Positions 56,129 to 64,000 of a stretch of DNA of 64,000 nt are shown here, piece by piece. The position numbers were made by a program, and so were the translations under genes. Numbering within the stretch: the stretch's first letter is position 1; each line of letters starts with the position of its first letter. The notes beneath the pieces were generated by a model, which was given only the letters and a program-made list of their open reading frames with translations, ran no database searches and was not told the origin of the DNA. The DNA comes from JADKHC01 sp047600805. Lineage in GTDB: Bacteria > Verrucomicrobiota > Verrucomicrobiia > Opitutales > Opitutaceae. Location: the NCBI GenBank assembly GCA_047600805.1, contig JASGKG010000001.1, forward strand, positions 1,736,001-1,800,000, written 5' to 3'.

Positions 56129-58342
56129 TCAGCCTTGGGCGGACCACTTAAAAATTGTCGTGCTTAACGGAGGCAGCGTCAGATTGAGACTCTGTTCCTG
56201 GGCGTCAAAGGGGATGTCCTCGGTCGCACGGCCGCCGTCATTTCCGATGCCGTTGCCGCCGTAGTACTGGCTATTCGAGTTGATGACCTCTTTCCAGAAA
56301 CCCTTTCGCGGAACACCGATGCGATAGCTCTTTCGAATGATTGGGGTGAAATGCCCAACGACCAAAAACATCGTCTGCTCGAAAGGATCGACTCGCAGGT
56401 AGGCGATCACACTCGCGTCGGTGTCATAACACGCGATCCAACGGAAACCCTGGGAATTGAAGTCGTTCCTGCTAAGAACCGGTTCGGCGGCATAAAGTTT
56501 ATTTAGATCGCGGACCAAGATACGAACGCCCTCGTGGTCGAGATACTTGCAGAGATGCCAATCCAAGCTGGTCGTGTAATTCCACTCACTCGACTGGCCG
56601 AACTCGCTGCCCATGAAGAGCAGTTTTTTACCCGGCCAGCCCCACATGTGCGTATACAGCGCCCGCAGGTTCGCGGCTTTTTCCGGAATATGCCACGCGC
56701 CCATTTTGAAGAGCATCGAGGCTTTGCCGTGGGTCACTTCATCGTGCGAAAAAACCGTGACAAAATTTTCCGCGTATTGATAAAGCATACCGAACGTAAG
56801 ATCGTTCTGATGCCATTTCCGGTGAATTGGTTCTTTCTGGAAGTAGCGGAGCGTGTCATGCATCCAGCCCATGTTCCATTTGAGGTCGAAGCCGAGACCG
56901 TTCTCCTTCGTGGGCTTGCTGACGCCGGGAAACGACGTCGACTCTTCGGCGATCATGTACACTCCCGGATAATAGTGGTGAACGAGATCGTTAGTCTGGC
57001 GCAGGAACGCGATGGCCTCGAGATTCTCACGACCGCCATATTTGTTGGGGATCCACTCGCCTTCTTTCCGCGAATAATCGAGGTACAACATCGAAGCGAC
57101 GGCGTCGACGCGCAGCCCGTCGATATGATAACGATCCAACCACGCGAGCGCACTGGCGATAAGGAAGCAGCGAACTTCGTTGCGCCCGTAGTTAAAGATC
57201 AAAGTTCCCCAATCCTGGTGCGCGCCCTGCCGCGGATCGGCATGTTCGTACAAATGTGTGCCATCGAACTCCGCGAGCGCGAAGCTATCGCGTGGGAAAT
57301 GCGCTGGCACCCAATCCAAGATTACGCCAATGCCGCGCTGGTGCAGATGATCGATGAAGAACGCAAAATCCTCGGGCGAACCGTACCTATGCGTAGGAGC
57401 AAAAAATCCGGTGACTTGATATCCCCAAGAACCATCAAACGGATGCTCGGCGAGCGGCATGACTTCGATGTGAGTGAAGCCCATTTCAACAACATAGTCC
57501 GCCAGCATGGGAGCGAGCTCCCGATACGTGAAACGGCGATTCGCGTCCTCGACCTTGCGTCTCCACGAGCCGAGATGCAGTTCGTAGACCGACATCGGCT
57601 GATCGAGCTGGCCTGCCTTGGATTTGCGCTGCTCCATCCAAGCCGTGTCGCCCCACTTGTGTTTTCGAGTATCGTAAATGATCGAAGCGTTGTTCGGTGG
57701 GGCTTCGAAGTAGGTGGCGTATGGATCGGTCTTCAGGTGAAGATGTCCGGCCTGATCGTAGATTTCGTATTTATAAAACTCCCACTCGCCGAGCCCTGGA
57801 ATAAAAAGCTCCCACACGCCCGACGCGCCCAACGGCCGCATGGGATGATAGCGGCCGTCCCAATGGTTAAAATTTCCTACAACGGAAACGCGCTGCGCAG
57901 TAGGCGCCCACACGGCAAACGTGACTCCTGGCACACCGTCGATCGTGCGCACGTGCGCGCCGAGTTTTTTATAAATGAAATGATCGTTGCCCTCGTTGAA
58001 GAGGTGCAGATCCAAATCGCCCAACGTCGGCAAAAACGAGTAAGGATCGAAGAACTGCCGAATCTCGCCGCTGTGCAGCGTCGCGCGAAGTTGGTAGCGG
58101 AACACTTCGGTACGTCCGCTGATGAATCCTTCGAAAAAACCTTCCGGCGCGAGTGGCGTTAACTCAGTCGCTTTACCCGTCGCCAATTCCACGGCTTCGC
58201 ACTTCGCCGCCTCCCGCACAAACGACCTGACTACGATCCCTTCGCTTCGTCCTCGCTTCGTCTTGTGCATGCCCAAAAAAGTGTGGGGATTGCCGTTTTT
58301 TGCCTCCAGAAACGATGCGAGTTCGGTCTTCGAAATGATCAC
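56129..58342 (-). CDS. glgB: 1,4-alpha-glucan branching enzyme
   Basis: 737 residues, the standard length. It makes alpha-1,6 branches in glycogen. An N-terminal extension and CBM48 domain (~110-210, GVTFAVWAPTAQRVSVVGNF) precede the GH13 barrel. Catalytic residues are in DGLRVDAVASMLYLDY (nucleophile Asp), MIAEESTSFPG (acid Glu) and FSHDEVTHGKASM (transition-state Asp). The C-terminal beta domain is complete. No other glycogen gene is adjacent. It is divergent from the LptD-like gene. Confidence 0.96.
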   Translation of the reverse strand: MIISKTELASFLEAKNGNPHTFLGMHKTKRGRSEGIVVRSFVREAAKCEAVELATGKATELTPLAPEGFFEGFISGRTEVFRYQLRATLHSGEIRQFFDPYSFLPTLGDLDLHLFNEGNDHFIYKKLGAHVRTIDGVPGVTFAVWAPTAQRVSVVGNFNHWDGRYHPMRPLGASGVWELFIPGLGEWEFYKYEIYDQAGHLHLKTDPYATYFEAPPNNASIIYDTRKHKWGDTAWMEQRKSKAGQLDQPMSVYELHLGSWRRKVEDANRRFTYRELAPMLADYVVEMGFTHIEVMPLAEHPFDGSWGYQVTGFFAPTHRYGSPEDFAFFIDHLHQRGIGVILDWVPAHFPRDSFALAEFDGTHLYEHADPRQGAHQDWGTLIFNYGRNEVRCFLIASALAWLDRYHIDGLRVDAVASMLYLDYSRKEGEWIPNKYGGRENLEAIAFLRQTNDLVHHYYPGVYMIAEESTSFPGVSKPTKENGLGFDLKWNMGWMHDTLRYFQKEPIHRKWHQNDLTFGMLYQYAENFVTVFSHDEVTHGKASMLFKMGAWHIPEKAANLRALYTHMWGWPGKKLLFMGSEFGQSSEWNYTTSLDWHLCKYLDHEGVRILVRDLNKLYAAEPVLSRNDFNSQGFRWIACYDTDASVIAYLRVDPFEQTMFLVVGHFTPIIRKSYRIGVPRKGFWKEVINSNSQYYGGNGIGNDGGRATEDIPFDAQEQSLNLTLPPLSTTIFKWSAQG

Positions 58343-58488
58343 GTTGAGAAAGAGTTAGCTACTACCATGACAGAGATTCTTTTTTCGTCTAGCAGGCAAT
58401 TTCCGTACCAAGACCAACCAAAGCAGATCGGCATTTGCCCACAAGGGCGGCACAAATCGCGGGAGCGGTGTCAAAGTATCTGCCTTAC

Positions 58489-60717
58489 ATGAGCCTTCCC
58501 TCCTTTGCCATGGAGCTTGCCTGGAGTCGCCCACCCTACTTTGCTCCGCCCATCGTGATTCGCCGACTTCTGCCTCTCTTTTTCCTTTGCTGCTGCGTAC
58601 TTTCGCGCGCTCAAGAAGCCAGCGCCCCGCGTTTTTCGGGCGGCCTTATGCAAACAGATCCCCAGACGGGCGAACTCGTCGGGACGGAACATCCCCAATT
58701 GGAATACGAGGGCGTGCTCCTCGTCGCGGATGAACTCCGCTTCAGTCCGGCTGAAAAAACGGTGATCGCACGAGGCCACGTTGTTCTCACCATCGATGGT
58801 TCGCTCACCTACAAGTCGGTTAAAAACCCCGTCGCCATGCTGAAAGGCGCAAAACGTCTGCTGGCCGATGAAGTCAAATTCCGGCTCAGCGACCGCACCT
58901 TTTCCGGCACGAACGTGCGTCTCGGCGAATATCCGCTGTACATTTCCGGCAGTCGCTTCGAAGGCAACCCACAGGACACCGTCGTCCACGACGTGAAAAT
59001 CTATTACCGAGAACCCGGATTTTTTTCGCCGGCACTCAGCGCTGACACGATTTCAATTATGTCCCGCGAAAATCTTGTCGCGGACAAAGCGCGTCTGGCG
59101 GTCGGCAATGTGCCCGCGCTTCCGTTTCATCGGATCAAACAAAGCGTCCGCGATCCGCTCATCTCGCACATGAGTGCACGCATCGGCAGCTCCGGCTCCG
59201 TCGGCCCTTTTGCAGAGCTCGGTTTGCACTTGCCGTTTGCACCTGGCGTCAAGGTCGGCGGCGACGTCGGCTTGTATCCAAAACGTGGACTTTTACTCGG
59301 TCCGTCCGGCACGTACGTCGTTCAACACGACGACTCCGTCGAGAGCGGCAGCTTCGATACCGGCTACATTCACGACTACGGCGACAAAAGCGTCGATATC
59401 TTGAACCGGCCCATCCAAAAAGACCGCGGGTTCGTTCAATGGAGAGATGACCGGAGCGCGACGGATAAAAACTTTAACATGAAGACACAGCTAAATTTTC
59501 TGAGCGACTCAGCTGTGCTCCGCGACTTCCGGCCCGACGATTTCAATCACGACCAACAGCCCGATTCCTTTGTCGATTTCACCGCCGCAAGCGATACGAA
59601 CGTCGCTTCGCTTTTCTTCCAAGCTCAGCCCAACACCGACTATCGCGTCCAACAACGCCTGCCCGAAGTTCGCGTAGACAGCCTTCCCACGCTGATCGGG
59701 AACAATTTTTATACGCGTGGAAACCTCAGTTTCGTTTCCTTGCGCGAGCGCGAGTTTACGATCGAAGGGCACGGCGAACAGACCGTGTACACGACCTATC
59801 CGACCGCGAAGAGCAACCGACTCGATTGGCTCTACGCCGTTTCGCGGCCGATCGCGCCACGCGAATGGCTCATGATTGATCCTGTAGCCGCTGCTCGCGT
59901 CACTCACTATTTCGATGCCGTTAACGGACGTAACACCTACACTCGCGGACTCGGTGAAGTGGGCGTGGATGCCAGCCTCCGCGCCAGTGGCGTTTACTCG
60001 TATAAAAACGAGCGTTGGGGCATCGATGGTATCCGTCATTTGGTGACGCCGAAGCTCTCCTATCGCTACATCCCTTCAGCCGACAAAGGCAAACGCTACA
60101 TCCCGCAAATCGACGATCGCGTCTTCGATACTTCCCTTCCGACTTTGGAGCTCGCCGACCAGCGCAATATCGACGATCTCGATGCGACCAACGTCTTGCG
60201 GCTCGGCATCGACAATACTTTCCAGACTCGTGATGGAAAATATGGCTCGCGTGATTTGCTCACGCTCAACGTCGCCGGCGACTATCGTTTCCACCGGAAC
60301 ATCGGTGAAAAGGACGTTTCCGCAATTCACACGGGGTTCTCGCTCACACCTGCACGCTGGATTCAGTTCGATGTCTACAACAGCTTCACTCCGCAAAACT
60401 ACACGCTTCACGAGCTCAATACGCGGACCACGCTCCTCGACGGTTCGATTTGGTCGGTGAGCCTATCCACGCATTACCTCCAACATCAAATCGAGGAATA
60501 CATCACGGAAGGCCGTTACAATATCAACGAAGTCTATCAACTCGTTGGGCGCTTGCATTACGACGCCCGACGGAGTCGCTTCAACGAGCAGGCCGTCATG
60601 CTCCGGCAAACGCTCGATAACGTATGGAATCTCGAATATAGCGTTCACTTCTACGAAGGCCGCTCTCGTGAAGGAAATTACAGCTTCAACATCGGCGTCC
60701 GCCTGATCGGCCTCTGA
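58489..60717 (+). CDS. lptD: LptD-like LPS-assembly outer-membrane protein
   Basis: 742 residues from the ATG at 58489; an in-frame start at 58435 and an internal ATG at 58507 are alternatives. A signal peptide (RLLPLFFLCCCVLSRAQ) is followed by an OstA/LptA-like beta-jellyroll (~75-190, ADELRFSPAEKTVIARGHVV). A long beta-barrel domain carries alternating strands and many Tyr/Arg residues, ending in YSFNIGVRLIGL. It inserts LPS into the outer membrane and supports a diderm host. No LptE or SurA is seen nearby. Cysteines of the classical disulfide pair are not apparent. Confidence 0.88.
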   Translation: MSLPSFAMELAWSRPPYFAPPIVIRRLLPLFFLCCCVLSRAQEASAPRFSGGLMQTDPQTGELVGTEHPQLEYEGVLLVADELRFSPAEKTVIARGHVVLTIDGSLTYKSVKNPVAMLKGAKRLLADEVKFRLSDRTFSGTNVRLGEYPLYISGSRFEGNPQDTVVHDVKIYYREPGFFSPALSADTISIMSRENLVADKARLAVGNVPALPFHRIKQSVRDPLISHMSARIGSSGSVGPFAELGLHLPFAPGVKVGGDVGLYPKRGLLLGPSGTYVVQHDDSVESGSFDTGYIHDYGDKSVDILNRPIQKDRGFVQWRDDRSATDKNFNMKTQLNFLSDSAVLRDFRPDDFNHDQQPDSFVDFTAASDTNVASLFFQAQPNTDYRVQQRLPEVRVDSLPTLIGNNFYTRGNLSFVSLREREFTIEGHGEQTVYTTYPTAKSNRLDWLYAVSRPIAPREWLMIDPVAAARVTHYFDAVNGRNTYTRGLGEVGVDASLRASGVYSYKNERWGIDGIRHLVTPKLSYRYIPSADKGKRYIPQIDDRVFDTSLPTLELADQRNIDDLDATNVLRLGIDNTFQTRDGKYGSRDLLTLNVAGDYRFHRNIGEKDVSAIHTGFSLTPARWIQFDVYNSFTPQNYTLHELNTRTTLLDGSIWSVSLSTHYLQHQIEEYITEGRYNINEVYQLVGRLHYDARRSRFNEQAVMLRQTLDNVWNLEYSVHFYEGRSREGNYSFNIGVRLIGL

Positions 60718-60795
60718 TCTGACGCTACGGCCTGACAGAACGGTTCGCATTCCGCACGTGGCTTGTCGTCGCATTTCCATTTTGTTTCGTCTCCA

Positions 60796-61998
60796 ATGAT
60801 CGCCGCCAACCAAGGTCGAACATTCCTCAAACTGTTTGAGGAGTTAAGTCCGTTTTTTCGCACCGACCGAAATCTCCCAACGAGAATTCAACAGCGACTT
60901 GGAAAAGAAAAAAAGTTCGGCTCTCGCGACCGCCGCCTTTACAGGGAACTCATCTACACCGCGGCTCGTTTTCTTCCTTGGATCGAGACACTTTGGCAAC
61001 AGTCACAAGAACGCGCCCTCAACGCCGTCGTCTGGCTCGCTGAGAGCAACACCGCAACCCAAGCGCTCAAGCAGTCGCTGCCCAGCGACTGGCCGTCCTT
61101 GCCCTCCTCAGTGGCAGAAAAAGCTGCCTTTCTCGAAGTCACTGGCTCGCTGTTCCCCGAGTGGTTTCGCTTACACTGCCCCGCAGCATTCGAGCCTCCC
61201 GAAATCGACATTCTTCACACACGAGCGCCGCTCTGGCTGCGCCTGCAAACAGAGAACACTGGGGACCTCTTCAACGAGTTTATGGTCCGCGGCTGGAAAT
61301 GGAAAACATTCCCAGACTTCCCGCACGCAGTTCAGCTCCTCACGGATGCCGACGTGACAACAACCGACGCCTATCAACAAGGAATGTTCGAGGTTCAGGA
61401 TCTTGGATCGCAGTTGATCCTCGACATGGTTCGGCCACAAAGCGGATCTCACTGGCTGGACGCTTGCGCAGGCGCTGGTGGCAAAACGCTTCAGCTCGCA
61501 AACATGGTCGGCGCGAGCGGCAAGGTCTCCGCTACCGATCCCCGACACAGCGCTCTCGAAGAACTCAGAACACGTGCGAAGCGAGCCGGGCTTCAAAACA
61601 TCCACGTCCGCCAACACCGACCCGCGCCCGACGCGCTCTACGACGGAGTCCTTGTCGACGCTCCTTGTAGCGGCACCGGAACGTGGCGCCGGTCTCCACA
61701 TCTCAAGTGGTGCACATCGGAAGCCGACGTTCTAAACGCTTCTCATCTCCAATACGACGTGCTCACCCAAAACGCCCACCATGTGCGCCCAGGTGGTCTT
61801 TTAGTGTACGCCACTTGTTCGCTAAGCACGGCCGAAAATGCGGCCGTGATCGAAAAATTTATCGACGCCACGCCTGTGTTCGAACTCTTCGCAGCAACCG
61901 CAAGCTTTGCTTACCTGCCAGAGCAGTTCGGCACCACAATTTTCCCGGCCCGCAACAATACTGACGGATTTTTTGTTTCGGTTTTGCGGCGAAAATAG
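60796..61998 (+). CDS. 16S rRNA m5C methyltransferase-like protein (RsmB/NOP2 family)
   Basis: 400 residues from the ATG at 60796. An N-terminal helical NusB-like region (~1-110) is followed by the SAM-dependent methyltransferase. The SAM motif is WLDACAGAGGKTLQLANMVG, the catalytic cysteine segment is VLVDAPCSGTGTWRRSPHLK, and the second cysteine is in LLVYATCSLSTAEN. It transfers a methyl to C5 of cytosine in rRNA. Assignment to RsmB rather than RsmF is tentative. Confidence 0.88.
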   Translation: MIAANQGRTFLKLFEELSPFFRTDRNLPTRIQQRLGKEKKFGSRDRRLYRELIYTAARFLPWIETLWQQSQERALNAVVWLAESNTATQALKQSLPSDWPSLPSSVAEKAAFLEVTGSLFPEWFRLHCPAAFEPPEIDILHTRAPLWLRLQTENTGDLFNEFMVRGWKWKTFPDFPHAVQLLTDADVTTTDAYQQGMFEVQDLGSQLILDMVRPQSGSHWLDACAGAGGKTLQLANMVGASGKVSATDPRHSALEELRTRAKRAGLQNIHVRQHRPAPDALYDGVLVDAPCSGTGTWRRSPHLKWCTSEADVLNASHLQYDVLTQNAHHVRPGGLLVYATCSLSTAENAAVIEKFIDATPVFELFAATASFAYLPEQFGTTIFPARNNTDGFFVSVLRRK

Positions 61999-62346
61999 GC
62001 CCGCTTCAGCCCTCATCTACAGCAGGGCTGACAGAAAATTCCTTGGAAATCTATTTCCGCGGATTCAGGTAATACAACCTAGGTAAATTTTACTAACCAA
62101 GCGCCGGAAATCCTCCGTCTGCATGGACAGCGTATTGTATCCCGCTGCTAGTTGTTGCGTTGCCGAACATTTTTACATCTCCGAAATGTAATTTGTTAAA
62201 AATCCGTACAAAGCGAGGACCGGGGGTCGATTTGCAAAATTTGCCTAGCTGACTCGGCTCAAATCTCTGGACCTCGCCCGCTTTTTGCTCATTCCGGAGC
62301 GCGCTCGGATCGGCGGGTTAAACCGCCGGAGCGAGTATATTACGTT
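61999..62346. other. gene-free interval with two hairpins
   Basis: About 350 bases. A hairpin TCAGCCCT/AGGGCTGA (62006-62013 and 62024-62031) directly after the methyltransferase stop may be a terminator but lacks a T run. A second stem GGCGG/CCGCC (62312-62316 and 62323-62327) sits just before the GGAGCGAG ribosome-binding site of the next gene and could affect its translation. Confidence 0.5.
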
Positions 62347-63096
62347 ATGAAAACTGCTCTCACCCTTCTCATCGTTGTGACACTGACCGCATCCGGCCGA
62401 GCTGGCACCAGCGCTGTTCTGCGTGGGATCCGGATCGTTGAAACCCAAGATCAACTTCATCCACCTCGCGGGAAATTGGGCGAACGCGGGCCTTACCAGT
62501 TTCGGAGAAGCACTTGGCGGATGCACACTCAATCCAGTTTCGATCTTGCTGAAAACCGTGAGGTATCAAACACCGTAGCCCGCCGTCACTATGCTTGGAT
62601 ACAAACGCAGCTGGAGGCGAACGGCGTGGCGCCATCGCCCTACAATATCGCACTCGCGTGGAATGCGGGAGTGAATGCGGTCATCCGTGGTAGCGCACCG
62701 GCCGTAGCCCACGACTACGCCAGCCGCGTGCTAAATATCGCAGCTGAGATTGCACGGAATGAGAGCCCCACGCCCGCACCAGAACCAGTTCAAGCTCCTA
62801 CGGTCGCCGCAATGGCGGTTCCTGAAAACCGTAACGTTCTAATTGATCCAAATAGTTCCGCAAACGCGGATGTTTCACCTATCACGGTCGCTACGCCCGT
62901 CGCGTCGACGGTAACTGTTGGTAGGGAGGATCCCGTCGAAGTACGCTACTACGACAATCCGATCATACTCGCCTTTCACAAGCCAGTCGCGCCGCAGCTT
63001 GACTCTGAAAAGTCCCGTACGCCCGGGATGTTCGACATGACTGCACACGCACTTGCAGCAGCCGAACAAATACCGCCCGCTATCGCGCGGATGTGA
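62347..63096 (+). CDS. secreted lysozyme/transglycosylase-like protein
   Basis: 249 residues. A signal peptide (KTALTLLIVVTLTASGRA) precedes a small domain with the lytic-transglycosylase-like pattern: RIVETQ around Glu32, GERGPYQFRRSTW, and a late YNIALAWNAGVNAV (AWNAG in place of AYNAG). A Pro/Ala-rich linker (~140-175) and a variable tail follow. It is likely to act on peptidoglycan, but the order of motifs is only suggestive. Alone on its strand. Confidence 0.72.
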   Translation: MKTALTLLIVVTLTASGRAGTSAVLRGIRIVETQDQLHPPRGKLGERGPYQFRRSTWRMHTQSSFDLAENREVSNTVARRHYAWIQTQLEANGVAPSPYNIALAWNAGVNAVIRGSAPAVAHDYASRVLNIAAEIARNESPTPAPEPVQAPTVAAMAVPENRNVLIDPNSSANADVSPITVATPVASTVTVGREDPVEVRYYDNPIILAFHKPVAPQLDSEKSRTPGMFDMTAHALAAAEQIPPAIARM

Positions 63097-63124
63097 TCGC
63101 TTAGCCTCGATCCCGCTTAGCCAG

Positions 63125-64000
63125 TCAGCTGCTCGAGCTGTTTACTTCCGGGAACAGCTCGGCGAGAAGGGCGTAAAGCTCTTGGGAGCGCAGTGGCTTG
63201 GTTAGGTAATGATCCATCCCTGCCCGGATGCACTGTTCGCGATCGCTTTTGAGAACGTGGGCCGTCACCGCAACGATACATACGTGGGTTGCCGTTTGCT
63301 TCTCCAGGTTGCGAATGCGGCGAGTTGCTTCGCATCCATCCATGTTGGGCATTTGAACGTCCATGAGGATAACGTCGTAGTGACTGCTTTGATACCGGCT
63401 GACAGCTTGGACGCCGTCTGCTGCACAGTCCACGACGTGACCGCCCCGTTCGAGAATCTTGCGGGCGACGATCTGGTTAACGGGGTTATCTTCGGCAACG
63501 AGCACCTTCAATTGTTTGGATTTTCGAGTGCTCGACCCCGTGGCGATGGGCGGACGCGAAGGTTTCTTGAAAAATGTCTGTAAACGTTCGTGCAGACGGG
63601 GCCGCAAGATCGGCTTTCTCAAATAGAGTTGCACTCCCACTTCCCGACAACGGCGCGCGTCGTCCTGATATTCGCCGGACGAGAGGATAACCGCAGGTAC
63701 GTTCCAATACGCAGGGAGCACCTTGATCGCGCGGATCGTTTCAAACCCATCCATTTGCGGCATCTGCAGATCGCTGATGATCAGGTCGAACGGCGGCTCA
63801 CCTCGCTTATGCCGCTCGGTGACAAGCGTCACCGCATGCAGTCCGCTTTCTACCGCAGTCGGCCGCATCAACCACTGGCGCGTCATGCCTTCGAGAATCA
63901 GCCGATTGGTCGCATTATCGTCGATAATGAGCACCGCTGCGTTTTCCATCGCCGCACACGGGGCGGTCACGCCGGGTTCATCAAGCACCTGACAAGCCAT
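63125..64000 (-). CDS. tandem receiver-domain protein, probably the C-terminus of a hybrid histidine kinase (5' end cut)
   Basis: At least 291 residues. Two REC domains are present: the first with VLIIDDNATNRLIL, LIISDLQMPQMDG and LYLRKPI; the second with VLVAEDNPVNQIVA, VILMDVQMPNMDG and YLTKPL. Such tandem REC arrangements are typical of the C-terminus of hybrid kinases. The frame is open to the right edge, and the ATG at 64000 is probably internal. No output domain is present at the C-terminus, which ends in SSSS. Confidence 0.82.
   Translation of the reverse strand: MACQVLDEPGVTAPCAAMENAAVLIIDDNATNRLILEGMTRQWLMRPTAVESGLHAVTLVTERHKRGEPPFDLIISDLQMPQMDGFETIRAIKVLPAYWNVPAVILSSGEYQDDARRCREVGVQLYLRKPILRPRLHERLQTFFKKPSRPPIATGSSTRKSKQLKVLVAEDNPVNQIVARKILERGGHVVDCAADGVQAVSRYQSSHYDVILMDVQMPNMDGCEATRRIRNLEKQTATHVCIVAVTAHVLKSDREQCIRAGMDHYLTKPLRSQELYALLAELFPEVNSSSS

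Noticed and set aside
56534..58162. Long forward-strand frame of 542 codons
   Set aside because: Antisense shadow of glgB, whose catalytic motifs are complete.

Overview
The window looks like chromosomal DNA of a diderm bacterium, most probably a member of Verrucomicrobiota and perhaps Opitutaceae. Supporting signs are the GC-rich coding sequence, an LptD-type outer-membrane protein, a periplasmic L,D-transpeptidase, many lipoproteins and secreted proteins, a homospermidine synthase, an unusual serine-linker surface protein and intergenic repeats. The taxonomic assignment is inference from content. No phage, IS element, CRISPR array or rRNA was seen.

Layout. 0-3.4 kb: a secreted protein cut by the left edge, a PDZ-less HtrA/trypsin-like protease and a small membrane protein. 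3.7-14 kb: mostly housekeeping metabolism. It holds a fused uroporphyrinogen-III methyltransferase/synthase, phosphoserine aminotransferase, porphobilinogen deaminase and ilvN-ilvC, interleaved with an MFS exporter and a chemoreceptor that carries a c-type haem motif. 14-16 kb: tRNA-Val, asd and an L,D-transpeptidase. 16-18.4 kb: a large secreted beta-helix/FN3/poly-serine protein interrupted by one in-frame amber codon. 18.4-24.3 kb: an MFS transporter, a lipoprotein, and a tautomerase, atypical SDR and ECF sigma factor set.

24-37.6 kb is the accessory stretch: TPR lipoprotein, S9-like protein without its nucleophile, ABC-F ATPase, DUF1003, MEDS, cupin, PLD-type synthase, VTT and SRPBCC proteins. 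They are separated by gene-free gaps that hold three families of short dispersed repeats. 37.6-46 kb: P1B-4 metal ATPase, DinG-like helicase, PP2C phosphatase with a TPR partner, CE12-like esterase, a small secreted protein and a frameshifted glycosyltransferase. 46-52.4 kb: a CAT-anticodon tRNA, homospermidine synthase, an aldo/keto reductase homologue that has lost its catalytic tetrad, and a set of Rnk-like, phosphoesterase, Rnk-like and unknown genes. 52.6-64 kb: a frameshifted chemoreceptor with CheW, a TPR protein, GlgB, LptD, an RsmB-type methyltransferase, a lysozyme-like protein and a tandem-receiver protein cut by the right edge.

Three genes (beta-helix protein, glycosyltransferase, second chemoreceptor) each carry exactly one disabling change. 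Two of these are single-base shifts in A runs, so assembly error must be excluded before calling them pseudogenes. I found no complete undescribed multi-gene system that I can defend. The strongest leads are the haem-c chemoreceptor, the dispersed repeat families, the group of enzyme-fold proteins lacking catalytic residues, and the Rnk/phosphoesterase cluster.
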